Part shown: positions 24,691 through 32,636 of the stretch, piece after piece | Layout of the letters: every line of letters starts with the position of its first letter | Numbering within the stretch: the first letter of the stretch is position 1 | DNA from: an uncultured Coriobacteriaceae bacterium | GTDB taxonomy: Bacteria; Actinomycetota; Coriobacteriia; Coriobacteriales; Atopobiaceae | Length of the DNA stretch: 64,000 nt | Direction of reading: 5' to 3' | NCBI GenBank assembly: GCA_902786015.1 | Contig: CADAAU010000001.1 | Coordinates: 186,001 to 250,000 of the forward strand | Notes under the pieces: model-generated | What the model was told of the DNA's origin: nothing | Database searches by the model: none | Seen by the model: only the letters and a program-made list of their open reading frames with translations | Position numbers and translations under genes: made by a program

Positions 24691-25910
24691 AGAAGATTTC
24701 GATACGAGAAATACTAAAATACGCCGCCATAGTCTTCTTTGTTATGGTGGGCATTAGGAGTTGGGATGACATTGTCGGCTTCGTGCTACTGGTGGTTCAG
24801 GCGATTATTCCGCTGATACTTGGTGCCGCAATCGCCTATATTGTGTCGATTCCGGCGAACTTTATTGAGCGCCACATGCTGCCAAACAGCACGTCACCAA
24901 CAGTTGAAGCCGCGAGGCGGCCACTGAGTCTTGTTATTGCCGCCACGCTTATTCTTGCAACCATTGTCTTGGCTACGTCTGTTCTGATTCCTGCCTTCAT
25001 CGAGACCGTACATATGGTTCAGGATCGGTTCGAGCCGTTCGTGGAGACCTTGCTCGAATTCCCCATAATGCGGCCATTTAAGGATCAGATTCATACCTTC
25101 TTGCAGGGCGACCTGGTAAGGAGTATCACGAGGCTCGATTTTGCAGGGATGGTCGAGAACGCGATGGGAGGTACCGTCGGGTCGATAGGTACGCAGGTGT
25201 TTGGCGTGGTAAGCACGGTGATGACGGGCTTCTTTGGACTGCTCTTTTCGTTTATTTTGCTGACTGACACGACCGATGCCCTCAACAAGCTCATGGAGGT
25301 GATTGCGACCGTCTTGGGCGATGAGCGTACTGAGAGGTTGGCACTGGTGCTCGGCGTCGCAGACGCATCTTTCCACAATTTCATTGTGCGACAATGCCTC
25401 GAGGCGGCGATATTGGGGTCAGTTGCTGCCATGACGCTCTTTATCGTAGGCTTTGAATACTTTTTGGGTGTTGGAGTACTGATGGGACTTGCGGCGCTCG
25501 TTCCCATCGTGGGATATCCGGTAGGACTGCTGGTCGGCGGTCTGATGGTAGTGGTCACGAACCCATGGTACGCCCTTATCTACATCATTGTTGTCGCCGT
25601 GGCGCAGGTGCTTGAGGCAACATTCGTGCTTCCGCATATCGGCGATCCACGTACGGTCCTTCCACCGGTTTGGACTACGGTTGGCGTTACCATAGGTGGC
25701 GGTGTTGCGGGTTTTGTGGGCATGCTGGTGGCCATTCCTACGGCGTCTACGATTCGGCAGCTCATATTGATTGATGTCCGCCGCAGAAAAGCGAAGCAGC
25801 GCGCGCAAAGGGGAGAGGGTGCCGAGGCGGCGACGCAAGAAGAGCTGCCTGACGTTGAGTCTAAGACCCATCCCGTCGCTTCTGTGGAGTTATCCGATAC
25901 CGAGCTGTAA
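24687..25910 (+). CDS. AI-2E family transporter (PerM/YtvI-like permease)
   Basis: A 407-residue polytopic membrane protein. Hydrophobic segments include YAAIVFFVMVGIRSW, IIPLILGAAIAYIVSIP, LVIAATLILATIVLATSVLIP, GFFGLLFSFILLTDT, and a C-terminal set (GVGVLMGLAALVPIVGYPVG, then a pair of long helices). The motif VPIVGYPVG and the length are typical of the AI-2E/PerM family, whose members export small solutes or act in Na+/Li+ antiport; AI-2 itself is rarely the substrate. The C-terminus is a charged cytosolic tail. ATG 24687 overlaps the upstream stop. Substrate unknown. Confidence 0.85.
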   Translation: MKKISIREILKYAAIVFFVMVGIRSWDDIVGFVLLVVQAIIPLILGAAIAYIVSIPANFIERHMLPNSTSPTVEAARRPLSLVIAATLILATIVLATSVLIPAFIETVHMVQDRFEPFVETLLEFPIMRPFKDQIHTFLQGDLVRSITRLDFAGMVENAMGGTVGSIGTQVFGVVSTVMTGFFGLLFSFILLTDTTDALNKLMEVIATVLGDERTERLALVLGVADASFHNFIVRQCLEAAILGSVAAMTLFIVGFEYFLGVGVLMGLAALVPIVGYPVGLLVGGLMVVVTNPWYALIYIIVVAVAQVLEATFVLPHIGDPRTVLPPVWTTVGVTIGGGVAGFVGMLVAIPTASTIRQLILIDVRRRKAKQRAQRGEGAEAATQEELPDVESKTHPVASVELSDTEL

Positions 25911-25927
25911 TGCCTCTTGGTTTGGTA

Positions 25928-26506
25928 TTACGGCTCCATGCGCGGGAATCCCTGCTGCCTGAGTGCCTCGTAGGTTACGATTGCCACGGCATTTGACAGG
26001 TTGAGCGAGGTGATGCGGCCTTCACGGGCATCCACGAAGTTGCCGCAAATGTCGCGACGGAGATTGGGAGTGAGTTCTTGGTGGCGGGCATGCCAATCAT
26101 CCGCGTTTCTTAGCACCTCGTCGCCGAGCATGGGGATGCGTTCACAACGCTCAGAGTGGGCCTGAAGCAGCTCGCGCCGCAACCCCGAGCTCTCCTTGCC
26201 AAATACAAGCCAGTCTCCTTCATGGTATGTTGCTTCGGCATATGTGCGGCTGCCTGCTTTGGTGAGAAAATGTACGTGCTGGAAATCTCCTTCGAGTGCA
26301 TCGCGCTCAAATGCTTCCCAGTCTCGCCATAAAACGATGTCTAGGCTTTGCCAGTATGAGAGGCCTGCTCTTTGTATCGCCTTATCGCTCAGGTCAAATC
26401 CGAGTGGTCCCACCAGATGCAGGCGTGATCCGGTCAACACACACGTGCGCCCTATGTTTCCAGTGTTTGCAGGGATTTCGGGTTCTACGAGTACAATGTT
26501 CAACAT
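25928..26506 (-). CDS. trmL: tRNA (cytidine(34)-2'-O)-methyltransferase
   Basis: A 192-residue SPOUT methyltransferase. The N-terminal NIVLVEPEIPANTGNIGRTC and the C-terminal knot motifs FGKESSGL and SLNLSNAVAIVTYEAL are diagnostic of TrmL/YibK, which methylates the ribose of the wobble nucleotide in certain leucine tRNAs using S-adenosylmethionine. Length matches the family (about 155-200). The start MLNIVLVEP at 26506 has agaagga upstream; the ORF has an extra 11 codons before it without a site. The gene is convergent with the permease gene (17-bp gap) and divergent from the third HAD gene. Confidence 0.93.
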   Translation of the reverse strand: MLNIVLVEPEIPANTGNIGRTCVLTGSRLHLVGPLGFDLSDKAIQRAGLSYWQSLDIVLWRDWEAFERDALEGDFQHVHFLTKAGSRTYAEATYHEGDWLVFGKESSGLRRELLQAHSERCERIPMLGDEVLRNADDWHARHQELTPNLRRDICGNFVDAREGRITSLNLSNAVAIVTYEALRQQGFPRMEP

Positions 26507-26563
26507 GGCAATCCTTCTGTTCAGGGTGTCGTAGTGCATTTGATTGAATGATAGGAGACTTCA

Positions 26564-27412
26564 ATGATAAAGCTCGTTTTGTCGGATGTGGATGGCACGC
26601 TCGTTCCTTTTGGGCACTCCCATGCGAGCGAGCGTACATATGCTGCCATACGCGCCCTCAAGGCGTCAGGCATCCGTTTCGGGCTCTCTACAGGCCGAGA
26701 CTCGGTGGAGCTCGCCGCTCAATTCGAGGGACAGGAGGATCTCTTTGATACGGGCATTCTTTCCAACGGAAAAAAGATTCTGGTAGATGGCAGACTCGTG
26801 CGTCTTACCTTGCTCGACAATGATGGCATTCAACGTATGGTGAAGCTCATCGAGGAGTATCCGCAGTCGTTCGTAACGGCCTATCCGCTGCATACGAAGC
26901 CGGGTAACCCCATCTATTGCATGGGCGCGAGCGAAGACGAGGTGGAGCCTTGGGCGCAACGATTTGGGTTCACGCCAATTATCTCTCCTGAGGTGCCCGA
27001 TATCGAAGTGATTGGCGCTACCATCGCATGCCCGCATGAGGAACAGGTGATGCTCGAGATAATCGAGCGGGGACGAGAGATATGTTCCGGTTTCGATTTC
27101 GTGCGACCCTCAAGGGACTGGACCGACATTCTGCCCAAAGGGCTCAACAAGGGGTCGGCTCTTGGGTTGTTACTCGAAGAGCTTGGCGCCACGCCCGATG
27201 AGGTTGTGGTATGCGGAGATGCCGACAATGACTTATCAATCTTGTCGCAGGTGACCAATTCCGTTGCAGTGGCCAATGCAATGCCTGCCGTCAAGGAAGC
27301 GACGAGGTGGCATATAGGTGCAGCAGAGGACGACGCAATGGCAGACCTGCTCGAGAGAATGGCAAAAAAGGGCATGGAAGGCCTTCGGGAGGCCGCAGTA
27401 CAAACTTCCTAG
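26564..27412 (+). CDS. HAD-superfamily (Cof-type) hydrolase, paralogue 3
   Basis: A 282-residue Cof-type HAD phosphatase with canonical motif I LSDVDGTLVPFG (nucleophile D8), motif II ILSNGKKILVDG, lysine motif LNKGSALGLL and motif IV CGDADNDLSILS. It is more like typical Cof enzymes than the two tandem copies (it keeps the DG after DVD), so it may be the parental form. ATG 26564 has taggagac before it. It runs into repeat copy B, which probably provides the transcript end. Substrate unknown. Confidence 0.87.
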   Translation: MIKLVLSDVDGTLVPFGHSHASERTYAAIRALKASGIRFGLSTGRDSVELAAQFEGQEDLFDTGILSNGKKILVDGRLVRLTLLDNDGIQRMVKLIEEYPQSFVTAYPLHTKPGNPIYCMGASEDEVEPWAQRFGFTPIISPEVPDIEVIGATIACPHEEQVMLEIIERGREICSGFDFVRPSRDWTDILPKGLNKGSALGLLLEELGATPDEVVVCGDADNDLSILSQVTNSVAVANAMPAVKEATRWHIGAAEDDAMADLLERMAKKGMEGLREAAVQTS

Positions 27413-27425
27413 AGTGCACCGTGCT

Positions 27426-27640
27426 GTTTCGCAGCAGAGGGGGGCGGGGTTATGCGCCTGCGCGAGTTCCGCAGCAGAGCGGGACTCGGGGTATGTCCCC
27501 GTGCGCAGTTCCACAGGCGAAGCCGAGGACTGTTTGAGCACGGGGACATACCCCGAGTCCCCGCCCAAGCGAGGACTGTTCGAGCCCAGGCGCATAACCC
27601 CGTCCCCGCCCGGCGAGGACTGTCTGAGCCCGCTAGCACA
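27426..27640. repeat. Modular palindromic repeat element, copy B
   Basis: Located between convergent genes. The inner stem pairs 27481-27504 with 27538-27561 perfectly over 24 bp (core cggggtatgtccccg); the outer stem pairs 27435-27450 with 27587-27602 perfectly over 16 bp (cggggttatgcgcctg). The loop (27505-27537) carries the same gttccacaggcgaagccgag word as copy A. A terminal half-unit cgaggactgtctgagc follows at 27613-27628 and reaches the last codons of scrB. Compared with copy A the stem sequences differ, yet both arms change together. Confidence 0.88.
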
Positions 27641-29162
27641 CGTTAACGAATTCGAAGCGACCCATCTCGTAGGCATACGTCTCTTTGGCAGCAAGTGTCG
27701 AGGAGATGCACAAGTTGGTGATTTCTTGAGGCCACCAACGGGTGGACATGGTGTGCTCGCCACCATTGAGGTAAATCTCGACGGCGGAGGTGTCAATTAC
27801 CATCCGGATGTCTTCAAGCGAGCCGGCGGAGAGCTCTGACAGTGGCAGGCGACGTACTGTTCGATAACCGCCAGCAATACCCTTGAAGGAGAGCTCGATC
27901 ATATTGTTGATGACGGCAAGTTCCAAATCGGCATTGAGCAGAATGCGGCCCTCGCCTTCGATACCCTTAAGGCGTAGGTCGGCCGTGCCGTTGGCAAACT
28001 TTGCGCCAATGGCACCCTCGATGTCGAAGGCGTCGTAGTTCGAGGTCCCAAGCTTTCCGTTGGAATCAACGGCGCCTTCTGGCGTGAAGTCGACTCGTTC
28101 GCCGCGCAGTGCGTTGTACTCCTCACAAGGCCACTGACAGATTTTGCCAGCCTCGTTGAGCGAGAGCTCGCGAAGCCATGTGAGGGTATGCAGCCATTCG
28201 TAGGTGGGCACTTGGTACTGGAGCTCAATGTCGGGCAGTCCCATCCATCCCACGAGAATCTGACGTCCCTTTTGATCGGTGAAGACCTGGGGCGCGTAGA
28301 AGTCAAATCCGTAATCGAGCTCGATGAAGGTGCTTTCGTCGATGCAGCCGTAGGGCTTAACGGCAGACATAAGCTCCTTGTCGCCCTCAAGCAAGTCGAT
28401 GACTGATCCCTCGACGGGGAAGTAGCCAGAATTGAAGTTGTTCTGGAACTTCGTGAGCTGGCTCGGTACGCCTTGTGGGCATACGAAGAAGAACTCTTTG
28501 CCATCGAGCTTAACGATGTTTGGGCATTCCCACATGTAACCAAACGGTTTGCCAGATATGGTTGTGCATGATCCTGCAAGCTTCCAGTCGGAAATCCCAT
28601 CGGGACTCTTGTACAGCAGCATGGCGGGATGGTCGTCCATGGTGCGAGCGCCGAGCAACATGTTCCAGCGATCCTTCTCCCACCAGACTTTGGGGTCGCG
28701 CACATGGCATGAGCAATACTCGGGATATCCATCGTTTGCAAGTACCAGCGTGCGGTCGGAGAAGGTACGACCATCCTCAGAGATGACGAGCGTCTCGTTC
28801 GCTTGGCGTCCGTCGTAGTCGTAGTTGTGCTCGCCTGGCTCTAGTACGTTTCCGGTGTAGTAGCACCACATCTGCCCATCGCGTATAACGGCGGAACCGG
28901 AATACGAGCCGTTCATATCGAGTTCCATCTCGGGTATGATGGCGCCACGATGGAACTCCCACGTAATCATGTCTTTGCTGGTCCAATGACCCCATCCATG
29001 GCCGGGCCAAGGCCAGCGAGGCGCGTACTGGTGGAAGATATGGTACTCGTCTTTAAATTGGCATAAGCCATTGGGATCGCTCAGCCAACCAACAGCCGTT
29101 TGTAGGTGGAATCCCAAACGCCAGTTATGCTGTCGATAGTCAAGGTTAACGTGCATCTGCAT
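27633..29162 (-). CDS. scrB: Sucrose-6-phosphate hydrolase (GH32)
   Basis: A 509-residue GH32 beta-fructosidase. The nucleophile is in WLSDPNG, the transition-state stabiliser in the RDPK motif, and the acid/base glutamate in WECPNI; a C-terminal beta-sandwich follows (LRLKGIEGEGRIL onward). It splits sucrose-6-phosphate, made by the PTS permease encoded two genes upstream, into glucose-6-phosphate and fructose. There is no signal peptide, consistent with a cytosolic enzyme. The start MQMHVNL at 29162 has agagga at a workable distance; the second ATG two codons later is equally possible. It lies downstream of the fructokinase on the same strand across a strong intercistronic hairpin. Confidence 0.93.
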   Translation of the reverse strand: MQMHVNLDYRQHNWRLGFHLQTAVGWLSDPNGLCQFKDEYHIFHQYAPRWPWPGHGWGHWTSKDMITWEFHRGAIIPEMELDMNGSYSGSAVIRDGQMWCYYTGNVLEPGEHNYDYDGRQANETLVISEDGRTFSDRTLVLANDGYPEYCSCHVRDPKVWWEKDRWNMLLGARTMDDHPAMLLYKSPDGISDWKLAGSCTTISGKPFGYMWECPNIVKLDGKEFFFVCPQGVPSQLTKFQNNFNSGYFPVEGSVIDLLEGDKELMSAVKPYGCIDESTFIELDYGFDFYAPQVFTDQKGRQILVGWMGLPDIELQYQVPTYEWLHTLTWLRELSLNEAGKICQWPCEEYNALRGERVDFTPEGAVDSNGKLGTSNYDAFDIEGAIGAKFANGTADLRLKGIEGEGRILLNADLELAVINNMIELSFKGIAGGYRTVRRLPLSELSAGSLEDIRMVIDTSAVEIYLNGGEHTMSTRWWPQEITNLCISSTLAAKETYAYEMGRFEFVNVC

Positions 29163-29192
29163 GTGCGTTCGCTCCTCTCGTTGCTACCTTTT

Positions 29193-29236
29193 GCAAACGT
29201 CTTCCTGTGGGCTACACCCAGCAGGAAGACGTTTGC
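29193..29236 (-). other. Intercistronic hairpin between scrK and scrB
   Basis: Arms gcaaacgtcttcctg (29193-29207) and caggaagacgtttgc (29222-29236) pair perfectly over 15 bp; the 14-nt loop adds a possible ggg/ccc extension. On the minus strand the following bases are not T-rich, so it is more likely an mRNA-stabilising or processing hairpin, or an attenuator, than a terminator. It starts 31 bp upstream of scrB. Confidence 0.75.
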
Positions 29237-29256
29237 ATACGGTCGTTAAGACCCAA

Positions 29257-30207
29257 TTACGCCAACAAAGCCTCTACTGCCTCGCGCTCGGGCATCGCGG
29301 GGATGGCACCGCGCTTGCGTACGCAGAGACTGGCGACGGCATTACCAAACCTGGCAAAAGCGGCGGCGTCCTCAAACGTCAAATCTGCGAGAGCCTTACC
29401 GCTTTCGCAGAAGGCGGCGAGGAAGCCACCCCAGAAGGAATCTCCAGCTCCAGTGGTGTCAACGGCTTCCACGCGGAAACTCCCTACGAGCCCCGCGCCG
29501 TCCTTCGTGGCAACGTAAGCGCCGTCGGCGTCGAGCGTGACCACAACGACGCTTGCTCCACCGTCGAGCAGCGCCTTTGCAGCATCCTCGGGCTTGTCAA
29601 AGTCGGTGACGAGCGGGCATTCTTCTGCACTGATCTTTATGAGGTTCATGTAGGGGAGTATGGAGCGCATCTGAGCGGATGCTACGTCAGCACCCGTCCA
29701 AAGGCTGTCGCGATAGTTGGGGTCGTAGCTCATCACGGCACCGGCATCCTTGGCGATCTTCAGAGCTGCGATCGTTGCGGATCGAGCGGGCTCGTCAGTA
29801 AGCGAGAGGGAGCCCACATGGAATACCTTGCTGTTCTTTATGACATCAACAGGCAAGTCCTCTGCGGTGAGCTGGGTGTCAGCTCCCGGCTTGCGTGCGA
29901 ACGAGAAGGAGCGGTCGCCGCTCTCGTCAAGGGCAACAAAAGCAAGGGTGGTAAAGAAGTTTGGATCACTGATGAGGCCTGTGCAGTCGATGTTGTTATC
30001 TTCGATGGTCTGACGCAAGAAGTCTCCATGCATGTCCTTGCCGACCTTGCCAATGAAGGCGGTCTGATGACCAAGCTTCTGGAGAGCTACGAGTACGTTT
30101 GCCGGAGCTCCGCCAGGATTGCGCTCAAAGAGCTTTTGTCCATTGGCAGAATCGCCCGAATCGGTAAAGTCAATTAGAACCTCGCCAAGTGCGGTAACAG
30201 AGAACAT
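29257..30207 (-). CDS. scrK: Fructokinase (PfkB family)
   Basis: A 316-residue PfkB-family sugar kinase. The first signature is GGAPANVLVALQKLG and the second DTTGAGDSFWGGFL with the catalytic aspartate. It phosphorylates the fructose released by sucrose-6-phosphate hydrolase. The start MFSVTALGEVLIDF at 30207 is supported by aaaggagc immediately upstream; the longer frame upstream crosses the operator and promoter. A 14-bp operator-like site overlaps the leader. Together with scrB downstream and the PTS gene upstream it forms the sucrose regulon, probably repressed by the LacI protein encoded at 32637-33620. Confidence 0.93.
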   Translation of the reverse strand: MFSVTALGEVLIDFTDSGDSANGQKLFERNPGGAPANVLVALQKLGHQTAFIGKVGKDMHGDFLRQTIEDNNIDCTGLISDPNFFTTLAFVALDESGDRSFSFARKPGADTQLTAEDLPVDVIKNSKVFHVGSLSLTDEPARSATIAALKIAKDAGAVMSYDPNYRDSLWTGADVASAQMRSILPYMNLIKISAEECPLVTDFDKPEDAAKALLDGGASVVVVTLDADGAYVATKDGAGLVGSFRVEAVDTTGAGDSFWGGFLAAFCESGKALADLTFEDAAAFARFGNAVASLCVRKRGAIPAMPEREAVEALLA

Positions 30208-30227
30208 AATACAAGTGCTCCTTTCGG

Positions 30228-30241
30228 TGGGAACGATTCCA
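30228..30241. promoter_or_regulatory. LacI-type operator before scrK
   Basis: TGGGAACGATTCCA is an imperfect palindrome located 21 bp upstream of the scrK start. Its reverse complement TGGAATCGTTCCCA differs at one base from the site before scrA (32524-32537). A possible -10 TATACT lies just upstream on the minus strand (30257-30262), so the site would sit near +10 and block initiation. Confidence 0.7.
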
Positions 30242-30361
30242 CATACATAACTTGTGAGTATACGGTACGTCGTGCATGCAAGTCGGCATTCGTTTGTGAC
30301 CGCTCGCAACGAACAGGTGAGTGGGAGGGTAGAAGATCCCCTCACAAGGTGAAAAGCGGTA

Positions 30362-30394
30362 AAAAAGCCGGACAGCCTTTAAGCTGCCCGGCTA
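30362..30394 (-). terminator. Rho-independent terminator of scrA
   Basis: On the minus strand agccgggcagc/gctgtccggct (arms 30384-30394 and 30367-30377, one mismatch) is followed by TTTTTT (30362-30367). It lies 22 bp after the scrA stop, so scrA is terminated before scrK, which has its own operator and promoter. Confidence 0.8.
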
Positions 30395-30415
30395 TACCAG
30401 TGCATGTGATCGTGA

Positions 30416-32437
30416 CTACTTGGTGAGCGTTACGACCTTCTGGCCGGCCTTGCAAGGACCATAGTTCTGGGTGACGGACTTGTAGTCGTCGGTGTTGGTG
30501 ACGATGACCATCGTGGTGGCAGGCTTGCCGGCAGCCTTGATGGCGTCGAGGTCGGCCTCGATGAGGAGCTGTCCGGCCTTGACGGTATCGCCAGCGGCAA
30601 CCTTGATGGTGAATGGCTCGCCGTTCAGCTCAACGGTGTCGATGCCAGCATGAATCAGAATCTCGGCGCCGTCGTCAGCCATGAGGCCTACGGCGTGGCC
30701 GGTGCCTGCAAGCATGGTGATCTGGCCGCTCACGGGAGCGTAGATGCCACCGTCGGTGGGCTCGATGGCAACGCCGTTGCCCATGGCAAGAGATGCAAAC
30801 ACGGGATCGGGAACGGTCGTCATGTCGATGCACTCGCCAGTCATGGGAGCAACGACGGTGTTGGCGGCGTAGTCGGCGCTAACCTCGGCAGGCGTCGCGG
30901 GAGCGGCGGCCTTGGCAGCCTCACGGGCGGCAGCAGCCTTGGTCTTCTCGTCGTCGGAGTAGAGCATGAAGGTGATGATGAAGGAGACGGCGAAGGCAAC
31001 AGCGATTACGATGGTGTACTTAATGGGATCGGCAGTGATGAGGTAGCCAAAGATGCCGGTGATGCCGTAGGCGATGGAGTAAAGGCCAAAGAATGCGGAG
31101 AGAAGGCCACCAGCAGCAGCGCCACAAACAGCAGCGATGAACGGCTTGACAGCAGGAAGGTTAACACCGTAGATGGCGGGCTCGGTGATGCCGAGGAGCG
31201 AGGAGAGGCCGGACGGAAGAGCGAGGCCCTTCTTCTTTGCGGAAGCGGTCTTTACGAAGACTGCGAAGCAGGCGGCGCCCTGTGCGACGTTAGCAGCCGA
31301 GATGATGGGGTTGAAGTTGTCAGCACCCTGTGCGACAAGACCAGCCTCGAGTGCGTTGAACATGTGGTGCACGCCAAGAACAACGGTTAACGGGTATATT
31401 GCACCTGCTAACGCGCCTCCCAAGCCAAATGGTATGCCGAGTAGGAAGCCAAAGAACTGCATGACGTACTCTTCGAGAATCGAGAAGATCGGGCCAATGA
31501 CGATCATGGTTGCGAGGCCGGTGATGAGTACGGTGCAGAGCGGGGTAACAAAGAGGTCGAACATGTCGGGCACGTGAGCGTGCAGCCACTTCTCGATGAC
31601 GCACATCAGGAAGACGGCGACAACGACGGGGATGACGTGACCCTGATAGCCCTGCAGCGTGACGGGGATCATGCCAAACAGGGAGACCTGCGGGGCACCG
31701 CCAGCGGCGATGATGGCGTCGGTGGTAGCTCCGGCAGCGTCAACGGTAGCCGGCTCAAGGAAGGTAGCGGCGTTGTACTCGTTGATGAAGTCGGCAGCCT
31801 GCTGCGAACCAACTACATAGTAGCCGCTCACGCCGGAGAGGCTCCAGGCGTTGATGAGGCCCGTGTGGTTCATGATCATGCCGATAACGCCACCGAGGAA
31901 CTCGTTGCCGCCAAAGACGCGGGCGGCAGAGAAGCCGATGAGGATTTGCAGGAATACGAAGGATGCGTTGGAGAATGCGTGGATGAGGATCCACCAGTTG
32001 TTGGTGCTAAGGGTTCCGCCGACGGCATTGTTGAGGCCCTCGGTGAGACCCATCATAAGACCAGAGGCTACGATGGCGGGGATGATGGGTACGAACACGT
32101 CGCCGAGCGCCTTGATGCCGCGCTGCAGCGGGTTGCCCTTGGCTGCTGCAGCTGCCTTGGCGTCGTCCGTCGAGCCAACGGAAATGTTGCCCTGCTTGCA
32201 GAACTCGTCAAATACCTTGTTGACCGTACCGGTGCCATAGATGACCTGGAGTTGGCCAGATGCCTGGAAGTTGCCCTTTGCCAAGGTGCAATCCTCGACG
32301 GCGTCCATGTCCACCTTCGAGTCGTCTGCGATGACGAGACGGAGGCGCGTTGCGCAGTGTGCGGCAGAGACGACGTTGTCGGCGCCACCAATCGCTGCTA
32401 GGATTTCACGTGCGGCTTGTTCGTGTTCAGCTGCCAT
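30416..32437 (-). CDS. scrA: Sucrose-specific PTS permease EIIBCA
   Basis: A 673-residue fused PTS protein. The EIIB domain is N-terminal (phosphocysteine C28 in AAHCATRLRL). A polytopic EIIC follows (GIKALGDVFVPIIPAIVASG and later helices), and a C-terminal glucose-type EIIA ends it (phosphohistidine in ILIHAGIDTVELNG). This is the EIIBCA order of the sucrose/beta-glucoside PTS class. The neighbours encoding GH32 hydrolase, fructokinase and LacI regulator make sucrose the substrate. The start MAAEHEQAA at 32437 has agggaggg upstream; about 40 residues of possible longer reading are excluded because they cross the operator. It phosphorylates sucrose during import. Confidence 0.92.
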   Translation of the reverse strand: MAAEHEQAAREILAAIGGADNVVSAAHCATRLRLVIADDSKVDMDAVEDCTLAKGNFQASGQLQVIYGTGTVNKVFDEFCKQGNISVGSTDDAKAAAAAKGNPLQRGIKALGDVFVPIIPAIVASGLMMGLTEGLNNAVGGTLSTNNWWILIHAFSNASFVFLQILIGFSAARVFGGNEFLGGVIGMIMNHTGLINAWSLSGVSGYYVVGSQQAADFINEYNAATFLEPATVDAAGATTDAIIAAGGAPQVSLFGMIPVTLQGYQGHVIPVVVAVFLMCVIEKWLHAHVPDMFDLFVTPLCTVLITGLATMIVIGPIFSILEEYVMQFFGFLLGIPFGLGGALAGAIYPLTVVLGVHHMFNALEAGLVAQGADNFNPIISAANVAQGAACFAVFVKTASAKKKGLALPSGLSSLLGITEPAIYGVNLPAVKPFIAAVCGAAAGGLLSAFFGLYSIAYGITGIFGYLITADPIKYTIVIAVAFAVSFIITFMLYSDDEKTKAAAAREAAKAAAPATPAEVSADYAANTVVAPMTGECIDMTTVPDPVFASLAMGNGVAIEPTDGGIYAPVSGQITMLAGTGHAVGLMADDGAEILIHAGIDTVELNGEPFTIKVAAGDTVKAGQLLIEADLDAIKAAGKPATTMVIVTNTDDYKSVTQNYGPCKAGQKVVTLTK

Positions 32438-32523
32438 AAAAACCCTCCCTTTCCTTTCCTTCTTTGCGCGATGCGCAGACCTGTAGTATGTGAGACACCC
32501 ACAGCTGACGGCCAGTCCAACTA

Positions 32524-32537
32524 TGGAATCGTTCTCA
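32524..32537. promoter_or_regulatory. LacI-type operator before scrA
   Basis: TGGAATCGTTCTCA lies 87 bp upstream of the scrA start. It matches the reverse complement of the scrK site at 13 of 14 bases and has the centre AATCGTT typical of LacI-family operators. Confidence 0.7.
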
Positions 32538-32636
32538 CACGTAAGACATAGTACCACCATGACAGTGTTTTTTTCCCAAGAAAAGAAAAATCGGTGGATG
32601 GCGCAAGGAGCATAGGGGACGGTGCTGCTTGATGCC

